NCBI RefSeq assembly: GCF_964026555.1
Contig: NZ_OZ032159.1
Location: 310,001-374,000, forward strand
Direction: 5' to 3'
Length of the DNA stretch: 64,000 nt
DNA from: Candidatus Tisiphia endosymbiont of Beris chalybata
Lineage (GTDB): Bacteria > Pseudomonadota > Alphaproteobacteria > Rickettsiales > Rickettsiaceae
Shown: positions 57,615 through 64,000 of the stretch, piece by piece
How the letters are laid out: each line of letters begins with the position of its first letter
How positions within the stretch are numbered: position 1 is the first letter of the stretch
Position numbers and translations under genes: made by a program
Notes under the pieces: generated by a model
Told to the model about the DNA's origin: nothing
Databases searched by the model: none
What the model saw: the letters and a program-made list of their open reading frames with translations, nothing else

Positions 57615-58922
57615 TTAATTGGGATGGACTACTCGCTTATCTTTTAAGAGCTTCTTTGCTCTTACTATACCTAAATGTTCTGAACTTTTATTAGGAGCAT
57701 CATGTCGATAAATAAAATCTCTAATTATTGGAACAATATATTTATTAAATTTACTGCCGCTAAAAGTACCATAATGTCCTGCTCCTTCTTGTAAATGATA
57801 CTGTTTCATAGAGTCAGGAATATTACAACATAATTCTAATGCTGCTTTAGTTTGCCCAACTGCCGCTATATTATCTCGTTCCCCTTCTATCCCAAGTAAA
57901 GCACATTTTGTGATATTTTTTAAGTCGATTTTACGATTTTGGGATATTAGTTCTCCTTTTGCCAGGGCGAATTCTTTGAATACTTCATGAATGGTTTGTA
58001 AGTAAAATTCTGCAGTCATATCCATAGGTGCTAGATATTCATCATAGAAAGCGATTGTATGATTGGCTTCAGCAATCTGTCCCTCTAATAAATTTTGTAA
58101 TAATTCTAGGTGGGAATTAATATGTCTTGGAATATCTAGGCTCATAAAAGCCATCAGTTGCAGGAACCCTGGATATACTTTTCTTCCATAGCCTTCATAA
58201 TTAACTGGGACTGTTGTAGTCATTACTTGACAAAACCAATCCATACTTTTTCTAGTTGCGAGATTATCCACTTCTGTAGGATTCATCCTTGCATCAACGG
58301 GTCCTCCTATTAAAATCATGGAGCTCGGTACATTGACATCATTACTTTGAGAGAGGATGCTAATAGCAGCAAGGAGCGGTATCGTTGGCTGACATACTGC
58401 AAGAGTATGTAGGTTTGGGCCTAAGAGAATTAAAAACTCAATTATATAATTTATAAAATCATCTAAGTCAAATTTACCTTCTTGTAGTGGTACCATATTG
58501 GCATCAACCCAATCCGTAATATATACGTCTGCAAATGGTAATAATCCTTTGACAGTGTCTCTTGTTAAGGTCGCGTGATGCCCTGCCATAGGTGCTACTA
58601 TTAGTAATTTAGGTAAAACTTTAGTTATACCCACTTTGCTGAAATGTCTTAATTGACACCATGTTTTAGAGCAAACTACTTTTTCCTCTATCACATATGG
58701 TATACTATCTACGGCGCATTCATTAATATTAAATTTGGGTTTTTTATAAGTTCTTGTCATTCGCTCGGTAAGTATTAAATGTGCTAGCATAATATTAGCA
58801 AACCCTGTATTATGAATAGGATTTTTAGGACTTACCACCCAATCTTTTAAAACTTCTATATTCATACGGAAGGGGATTAGCGAAGCTCTATGTAGCTCAA
58901 GCATATTATAATAATTACTCAT
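57615..58922 (-). CDS. phaZ: Intracellular polyhydroxyalkanoate depolymerase
   Basis: 435 residues, alpha/beta-hydrolase fold. The nucleophile is Cys in TLAVCQPTIPLLAA, as in intracellular PhaZ enzymes; PMAGHHATL and GAGHYGTFSG hold the oxyanion region and catalytic His. It degrades stored poly-hydroxybutyrate to oligomers. No PHA synthase or phasin is visible nearby. The same enzyme occurs in Rickettsia genomes, so it may act on host-derived or other polyesters. This is inference. It lies upstream of tolQ but about 100 bp away, with its own region. Confidence 0.88.
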   Translation of the reverse strand: MSNYYNMLELHRASLIPFRMNIEVLKDWVVSPKNPIHNTGFANIMLAHLILTERMTRTYKKPKFNINECAVDSIPYVIEEKVVCSKTWCQLRHFSKVGITKVLPKLLIVAPMAGHHATLTRDTVKGLLPFADVYITDWVDANMVPLQEGKFDLDDFINYIIEFLILLGPNLHTLAVCQPTIPLLAAISILSQSNDVNVPSSMILIGGPVDARMNPTEVDNLATRKSMDWFCQVMTTTVPVNYEGYGRKVYPGFLQLMAFMSLDIPRHINSHLELLQNLLEGQIAEANHTIAFYDEYLAPMDMTAEFYLQTIHEVFKEFALAKGELISQNRKIDLKNITKCALLGIEGERDNIAAVGQTKAALELCCNIPDSMKQYHLQEGAGHYGTFSGSKFNKYIVPIIRDFIYRHDAPNKSSEHLGIVRAKKLLKDKRVVHPN

Positions 58923-59296
58923 ACATTTTTATCCTTAAAATATTACTAGCCAAGTTCTACTACATTACTAAATAAATAGTATATTAGCTAATATATTATT
59001 TATTTAACTAAGTTATTTTATCATTAAACTTAATTATATTTAATAAATCTAGGGTCTGGTAGGTAATTTTATTAAGGTTACGTGATAATAATATAGCAAT
59101 GCTGATGAATTTTTATATAATATTAATTGATTTAGTCAGGCTACAGGCTACTTTATAGAAGGTGGCCTAATATAGAAAAGGTTAAGGGCCTTGAATAATC
59201 AACTCTTGAGAGGCGAGCTCATATGCAGGAAGTCGAATCTAATAGTTTATAGTAAATTAGTGTTAGCGTTAGTGAATTTTATGATAATGTTTATAG
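58923..59296. other. AT-rich divergent intergenic region before der
   Basis: 374 bases between divergent phaZ and der, without a supported ORF. ATGCAGGAAGTCGA at about 59222 is a solo end of the 46706-46869 repeat family. The region should contain both promoters, but no clear pair of boxes stands out. Confidence 0.45.
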
Positions 59297-60643
59297 ATGA
59301 ATAAAAAAATTATTGCCTTAGTTGGTAGACCTAATGTGGGGAAATCCACCCTTTTCAATCGGTTAGCTTTACATAAAAAAGCAATTATTCATGACCGCCC
59401 TGGAGTGACGCGAGATCGGAAATACGCTGATGCTGGGTTAGCATCAACTGAGTTTACTATCATTGATACCCCAGGATTAGAAGAGGCAGAAGATGGCAAA
59501 TTAGAAAACCGGATGATGCAACAAACTGTAGAAGCGATAAAAGAGGCAGATTTGCTCTGCCTGATTGTTGATGCTAAGGTAGGGATATTACCGGAAGATA
59601 AATTTTTTGCTAATTTTATTAGGAAATATGATAAGAAGACCATTCTAATAATTAATAAATGTGATGGAAGATTTGATTTTGCTAAAGAATATTATAAGTT
59701 AGGTTTTAATAATTTGGTTCCTATTTCCGCAGCGCATGGCCTAGGAATGGCGGACTTGTATGATGCAATAACTGAAAAATTAGAATTTGAGCAATTCCCT
59801 CTCAAGTTCACTGATCCGATAAAAGATAATTATTTACAAATAGTCATCAGCGGCAGGCCAAATGTAGGAAAATCTACTTTTATTAATGCTCTTATTAATC
59901 AACCAAGGTTACTAACCGGTAGCGAGGCGGGAATCACTAGAGAATCGATAGAAATTAATTGGGAATACCAAGGCAGGATGATCAAATTAATTGATACTGC
60001 AGGATTACGCAAGAAAACTGTAGTTACTGAATCCTTAGAAAAACTATCAACTTCTGATACTATTAATAGCATCAATTTTGCTAATACTGTAATCTTAATG
60101 ATTGATTCACGTTCTTCTTTAGATCAACAAGACCTCAATATTGCCAGTTATGTAATAGAGCAAGGGAGAAGCTTAATTATTGTAGTTAATAAATGGGACC
60201 TCATTGCCGATAAAGAGAAAGAAGGCTTGAGGGAAGCATTTTTATATAAAATAGAAACTTGCCTACCACAAGTTAAAAATATACCAATAGTGTATATGTC
60301 TGCCTTACAAAAACAGAATATCAATATGGTATTAGATGCAGCTATAAAAATTTATGCTTTATGGAATAAAAAAATTACCACCAGCAAGTTAAATGATTGG
60401 TTAAGCTTTGTGACCCAAGATCATCCTTTGCCGCTACAAAAAGGTGGGCGGCGGGTCAGAATTAAATATATGACTCAAACTAAAACTAGGCCACCAACTT
60501 TTAAGCTATTTTCCAATAATCCAGAAAAAATTACCGATAGCTATACTAGATACCTAGTAAATCAATTACGTGAGGCCTTTGACCTACCAGGAGTACCAAT
60601 AAGGTTTATTTATATTAAAACTGAGAATCCTTATGTGAAATAG
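59297..60643 (+). CDS. der: GTPase Der (EngA)
   Basis: 448 residues with two tandem GTPase domains. Each has GRPNVGKS (about residues 10-17 and 187-194), DTPG or DTAG, and NKCD or NKWD. A KH-like C-terminal domain follows (IKYMTQTKTRPPTFKLF). Der helps assemble the 50S ribosomal subunit. The length is standard. A terminator follows at 60684. Confidence 0.96.
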   Translation: MNKKIIALVGRPNVGKSTLFNRLALHKKAIIHDRPGVTRDRKYADAGLASTEFTIIDTPGLEEAEDGKLENRMMQQTVEAIKEADLLCLIVDAKVGILPEDKFFANFIRKYDKKTILIINKCDGRFDFAKEYYKLGFNNLVPISAAHGLGMADLYDAITEKLEFEQFPLKFTDPIKDNYLQIVISGRPNVGKSTFINALINQPRLLTGSEAGITRESIEINWEYQGRMIKLIDTAGLRKKTVVTESLEKLSTSDTINSINFANTVILMIDSRSSLDQQDLNIASYVIEQGRSLIIVVNKWDLIADKEKEGLREAFLYKIETCLPQVKNIPIVYMSALQKQNINMVLDAAIKIYALWNKKITTSKLNDWLSFVTQDHPLPLQKGGRRVRIKYMTQTKTRPPTFKLFSNNPEKITDSYTRYLVNQLREAFDLPGVPIRFIYIKTENPYVK

Positions 60644-60683
60644 AGGCAATAATAAACTTCTATAGAACTTAAGGAACTTGAGT

Positions 60684-60716
60684 GGTGGTGGAAGTAGATC
60701 TTCACCACCTTTTCTT
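60684..60716 (+). terminator. Rho-independent terminator of der
   Basis: GGTGGTGGAAG (60684-60694), loop TAGAT, CTTCACCACC (60700-60709) and then TTTTCTT. The stem is 10 bp with one bulged G. The T-run is on the plus strand only, so it serves der and not the converging gene. Confidence 0.8.
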
Positions 60717-60718
60717 AT

Positions 60719-61450
60719 CTACCCCTCTCCTATAAGTGAAGCGTCTTCAATATTATCAGGCTGTATATATACTTCCTCTAATATTGTTGCTGGTGCAGGA
60801 TCACTATAGTTAATCTCTGGGATTAGAGGTACTTCTCCTAATTTTACCTGTTCACCTTCTTGGTCCACAACTTTACTTTTACCCCCCAACTCATCACCAA
60901 AGCGAAAAACTTTAATGTTTGGGTGGGCAGAGAATTCAGGCAGATACAGTGGATCATAATCAAATATCTCGCCAATTTCTAGATGAAGAGGGCTGTGAGT
61001 TGGAATAGCCTTGACTCCCTCCAAAAAATCTTTAATTACTATGTTCCCTGAATTTGTACGGAACCCAATATGACTTATTTCTGGTAGCTCTTTAATTACT
61101 AATGCTTTAAACAGTGCGCAGACTTGCTTATTATACCCTACGCGTTGTTGGGGGTCTAAGCTGTCCTCTAGAAGAATATCCCCATCTTCATTTCTCTTCT
61201 TATTCATCCCATGAAATATTAAGCTGACCTTCTGAAAGGGTAATGCTTCTATATCTACGCGTGCAAATGTTCCATTATATCCTGCATTAAACCAAATCAT
61301 GAAAGGGACATTTGTTCCCTGGCTTGAGTTATACTTGATGCTTTGAGATATCTGCTTAACAAGATAGTCGCACCGCTCTGTTACCTCTCTTTTGTTAAGA
61401 GCTCCACAGGGATAGGGATAATATAGATTGTTTGGCAGTAATTTAGGCAT
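60719..61450 (-). CDS. Unknown 243-residue protein
   Basis: I do not recognise this protein. It has no signal peptide or membrane helix. The first 180 residues look globular and mixed alpha/beta (MIWFNAGYNGTFARVDIEAL, VSLIFHGMNKK), while the last 60 are acidic and Pro-rich (PLIPEINYSDPAPATILEE). It is isolated between der (convergent) and yebC (divergent), with no link to a pathway. The acidic, disordered tail and the lack of neighbours would suit an effector, but this is only a guess. Confidence 0.55.
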   Translation of the reverse strand: MPKLLPNNLYYPYPCGALNKREVTERCDYLVKQISQSIKYNSSQGTNVPFMIWFNAGYNGTFARVDIEALPFQKVSLIFHGMNKKRNEDGDILLEDSLDPQQRVGYNKQVCALFKALVIKELPEISHIGFRTNSGNIVIKDFLEGVKAIPTHSPLHLEIGEIFDYDPLYLPEFSAHPNIKVFRFGDELGGKSKVVDQEGEQVKLGEVPLIPEINYSDPAPATILEEVYIQPDNIEDASLIGEG

Positions 61451-61632
61451 AACTTTATCCTTTATTAAAGGTTAACTGAAATACAACAATGAATTAATTA
61501 TTTAATAACATATTAATGTTTGATTGTCAATAGATTTTGACTTGACTTTAACGTGCCTTCTGATAGCATCCAGAGGGGTAGATTTGGGCTCTTTTAAGAG
61601 AAGAAATTTGATAAGATTTACTTGAGAATAAA

Positions 61633-62385
61633 ATGGCGGGACATTCAAAATTTAAAAATATTCAGCATCGCAAAGGTGCGCAAGATAAAAAAAGAGCAAA
61701 AATTTTTACTAAGTTGGTGAGAGAAATTATTACTGCCGCTAAAATGGGAACGGATGTCAATAATAATCCACGTCTGCGGAATAGTATTATTGCGGCGCGT
61801 AGTCAGAATTTACCACGCGAGCGAATTGAAAAAGCGATAAGCTCCGCTAATGATTCTAGTAATACCGAAAATTATACTGAGATTAGATATGAAGGGTATG
61901 CACCTTCGGGAATTGCCATCATAGTTGAAGCTTTAACGGATAATAAAAATCGTACTGCGGCTGAAGTGAGGGCAGCTTTCACAAAATTTGGTGGTAATTT
62001 AGGAGAAACTGGCAGTGTGAGCTATATGTTTGATCACCTGGGAGTAATTAGGTATCCGTTACAAATTGCCTCAACAGACTCTATACTTGAAGATGCATTA
62101 GAAGCAGGAGCAAATGATATGATCTCTGAAGAAGAATTTTATTTAATTTATACTGATATTGAAAATTATGCTCAAAGCCTTGAAATATTAACTAGTAAAT
62201 ATGGTGAACCTATAGAATCTTATATTAGTTGGATCCCTAAAAATCTTATCACTATAGATAATAAAGATAAAGCAGAGAAATTGCTAAAATTAGTCGACTT
62301 GTTAGAAGAAAGTGATGATGTACAAAATGTGTTTGGTAATTATGAGTTATCTGACGAAGTTTATGACCAGATGAAGGATATATAA
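61633..62385 (+). CDS. yebC: YebC/PmpR family protein
   Basis: 250 residues of normal length. The start [25 protein letters not shown] and the middle [21 protein letters not shown] and [14 protein letters not shown] are diagnostic. Some members act as regulators and others help ribosomes through proline-rich stretches. The latter would matter here because of the Pro-rich proteins in this genome (inference). Its stop touches the ATG of the next gene. Confidence 0.94.
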   Translation: MAGHSKFKNIQHRKGAQDKKRAKIFTKLVREIITAAKMGTDVNNNPRLRNSIIAARSQNLPRERIEKAISSANDSSNTENYTEIRYEGYAPSGIAIIVEALTDNKNRTAAEVRAAFTKFGGNLGETGSVSYMFDHLGVIRYPLQIASTDSILEDALEAGANDMISEEEFYLIYTDIENYAQSLEILTSKYGEPIESYISWIPKNLITIDNKDKAEKLLKLVDLLEESDDVQNVFGNYELSDEVYDQMKDI

Positions 62386-63132
62386 ATGATCTGCCAAATT
62401 ATTGTTTTAGCTGCTGGAAATGGGCATAGAATGAACTCGACATTACCAAAAGTAATGCATAAGGTTGGGGGTAAAGCAATGATAGAGAGGGTGCTTGCTA
62501 ATGCCCAAAGAATAACGGATGATATTATTTTAGTGCACTCTACCCAGTTAGAGCCGTATATTACTTCTTATAGAAATATTTGCAAGTTTGTATTACAACC
62601 AAGGCCAGTTGGAACAGCAGGCGCTGTTTATAATGCTTTAGATTTAGTAGATGATAATAAAATAGTCGCGGTATTGTATGGAGATAATCCCCTGATTACC
62701 CCTACGATTATAAATGAATTACTGCATCATTTAGTAGCTACTAATTCATCTCTTGCCACCCTATGCTTTGAGCGAGAGAATCCTGCGGAATACGGCAGAA
62801 TAATTACTGATCTATTAGGTAATTTTATAAAAATTGTGGAATTTAGAGAAGCAAATAATGAGGAGAAAGCGGTCAAGCTTTGTAATTCTGGAATTATGGC
62901 ATTTAAACCTGCTATATTGAGAAAATATTTACCCTTAGTTTTGCAGCAGCATTCTGATCCCTTAAAAGAAGTATATTTAACCGCTATTGTAGAAATTGCT
63001 AAAACGCAAGGGGAGCTGGTGTCTTATTTATTGTCTCAAGATGATAATTTAGTAGTTGGGGTCAATACTACCCAAGAATTAGAAGAGGCGAATAAAACTA
63101 TTACTCATTTAGATATAGCCTGCGGTATTTAG
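62386..63132 (+). CDS. GlmU-like nucleotidyltransferase, N-terminal domain only
   Basis: 248 residues. The sequence is that of the uridylyltransferase half of GlmU (UDP-GlcNAc pyrophosphorylase): VLAAGNGHRMNSTLPKVMHK at the start, PVGTAGAV, YGDNPLIT and the N-acetylglucosamine-binding CNSGIMAF. The C-terminal left-handed beta helix with the acetyltransferase is missing; bifunctional GlmU has about 450 residues. The stop TAG (63130) lies inside the inverted end of a palindromic element, so the element may have created the end. The family split also exists naturally in some Rickettsiales, so truncation by the element is not certain. Confidence 0.82.
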   Translation: MICQIIVLAAGNGHRMNSTLPKVMHKVGGKAMIERVLANAQRITDDIILVHSTQLEPYITSYRNICKFVLQPRPVGTAGAVYNALDLVDDNKIVAVLYGDNPLITPTIINELLHHLVATNSSLATLCFERENPAEYGRIITDLLGNFIKIVEFREANNEEKAVKLCNSGIMAFKPAILRKYLPLVLQQHSDPLKEVYLTAIVEIAKTQGELVSYLLSQDDNLVVGVNTTQELEEANKTITHLDIACGI

Positions 63133-63227
63133 CTGGTGACACTTGATTTTGCAGGATTCGGTTGTGCTCACGTATTCTCTATACGCTGCGCAACCTCGCC
63201 TTTAAATTCAAGTGTCACCAGCTAAAT
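63127..63227. repeat. 101-bp palindromic element with 20-bp perfect ends
   Basis: ATTTAGCTGGTGACACTTGA (63127-63146) is the exact reverse complement of 63208-63227. The interior GTGCTCACGTATTCTCTATACGCTGCGC resembles the core of the other elements (CTCACGTAC...GTACGCTGCG). It lies between the GlmU-like gene and the esterase, supplies the stop of the first, and sits just before the start of the second. Confidence 0.87.
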
Positions 63228-63271
63228 CACTTTGGCTATACGCTAGCAAACAATTAATTGATAGAGAAATT

Positions 63272-63901
63272 ATGGCAAGTGAAATATTATCATACCCGGA
63301 GGTAAAGAGCTTAGATAATGAATGTAATAAATTAATAGTACTCTTACATGGTCTTGGCTCAGATGGTAATGATTTAATAGGATTAGTTCCTTTCTTAGCC
63401 CCGGAATTGCCCAGTTGCCACTTTATCTCTCCTCATGCTGTTGAACCTTTCCAAGGAAGGCCCTATGGTAGGCAATGGTTTCCGATTAATGGCTGTAGCC
63501 CTGAAATGTTTGCACGAAACATTAGCTTGCTTGAAAATATCATTCAAGAAAAACAAAAAAAGTTAAATTTAACTAATAAAGACACTATTATTATCGGTTT
63601 TTCGCAAGGTACGATGGTAGGATTATATTTAAACTTCTTGCAAAAAGAACCATTTTATGCGGTCGTAGGATTCTCGGGTAGGTTAATTCTGCCTCCCGAA
63701 TGTATAAATAAAACTACTCCCATTTGCCTAGTACACGGCGAATTAGATGATGTAGTTAAGATCAGCGGTATGGAGGAGATAATTGAATATTTAAAAAAAT
63801 ATAACATCCCTTACAGTAGTTATAAAATACCCGATCTTATGCATACTATTGATTCTCGGGGGCTTAAATTTGCACTAAAATTTATCAAGGAGCTGAATTA
63901 A
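63272..63901 (+). CDS. Carboxylesterase/phospholipase family hydrolase
   Basis: About 209 residues from ATG 63272 (MASEILSYPEV). An ATG at 63212 also opens the frame but lies inside the palindromic element. The alpha/beta-hydrolase has the opening LIVLLHGLGSDGNDL and the nucleophile in GFSQG. The Asp is in HGELDDVVK and the His in LMHTIDSRG. It resembles the YpfH/acyl-protein thioesterase group and acts on small esters or lysophospholipids; the substrate is unknown. It overlaps the start of glyA by one base, so the two are translated together. Confidence 0.85.
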   Translation: MASEILSYPEVKSLDNECNKLIVLLHGLGSDGNDLIGLVPFLAPELPSCHFISPHAVEPFQGRPYGRQWFPINGCSPEMFARNISLLENIIQEKQKKLNLTNKDTIIIGFSQGTMVGLYLNFLQKEPFYAVVGFSGRLILPPECINKTTPICLVHGELDDVVKISGMEEIIEYLKKYNIPYSSYKIPDLMHTIDSRGLKFALKFIKELN

Positions 63902-64000
63902 TGAGTATTTTTTCAAATAAATTATCTGAAACGGATAATGAAATATATCAAATTATTAATGAAGAAGCAAAACGGCAGAATGATGTTATAGAATTAATCG
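63901..64000 (+). CDS. glyA: Serine hydroxymethyltransferase, 5' part
   Basis: Only the first 33 residues are in the window (MSIFSNKLSETDNEIYQII, then EEAKRQNDVIELI). They match the N-terminus of GlyA, which interconverts serine and glycine with tetrahydrofolate and supplies methylenetetrahydrofolate to ThyX. The ATG shares its first base with the esterase stop. Confidence 0.85.
   Translation, partial: MSIFSNKLSETDNEIYQIINEEAKRQNDVIELI

Noticed and set aside
1286..63227. CRISPR array
   Set aside because: The repeats are dispersed palindromes at irregular distances, without regular spacers and without cas genes.

Overview
The window comes from an AT-rich alphaproteobacterium that almost certainly belongs to the order Rickettsiales, an obligate intracellular lineage. 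The evidence is the close Rickettsia-like character of citrate synthase, the NtrX-like regulator without a GAFTGA loop, MipZ, HdaA, ThyX, PHA depolymerase and GatCAB. Ankyrin proteins, candidate effectors, decaying genes and many short palindromic repeats, some spliced in frame into genes as in Rickettsia, point the same way. I cannot name the genus from the sequence.

Layout. 1-2.1 kb: the end of an ankyrin gene and a transposon graveyard (IS5 and IS4 remnants around a 146-bp palindromic element). 2.1-12 kb: tRNA-Arg, a frameshifted alpha-2-macroglobulin gene, and its partner pbpC, split by an IS982 copy. 12-19.3 kb: perM-hdaA, an unknown membrane protein, ntrX, a pentapeptide-repeat lipoprotein and an unknown protein. 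19.3-26.5 kb, minus strand: a 786-residue protein with kinase-like motifs, then mipZ, pepA, thyX and an FKBP-like protein. 26.7-37.3 kb: a second IS982 copy, a small lipoprotein, prmC-rluD, a family-4 UDG, gltA, a proline-rich possible actin-binding effector, dacB and queA. 37.6-44.2 kb: nuoL and nuoM, a small membrane protein, a GH25 muramidase and a second ankyrin gene. 44.2-58.9 kb, minus strand, mostly housekeeping: tsaD-gatB, gatA-gatC-frr-pyrH, prfA-pdhC-infC, rnc-lepB-tolA-tolR-tolQ and phaZ. 59.3-64 kb: der, an unknown protein, yebC, a nucleotidyltransferase-only GlmU homologue, an esterase and the start of glyA.

How the genes fit together. Most operons are translation, envelope and division functions of a reduced genome. 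The accessory genes between them (ankyrin proteins, kinase-like protein, proline-rich protein, muramidase, Tol system) suggest life inside a eukaryotic host. The A2M/PBP1C envelope-defence pair is being lost.

The most striking signal is a network of palindromic repeat elements. Three copies measure exactly 146 bp between TAGACC-type ends. One is intergenic and two lie in frame inside different genes. A shortened copy lies in the UDG gene, always in the same orientation and reading frame. Other elements share the same core but have different inverted ends. A second element class is also found both in frame and intergenically. Two genes (infC and apparently tsaD) lack any standard start codon and seem to start at ATT.
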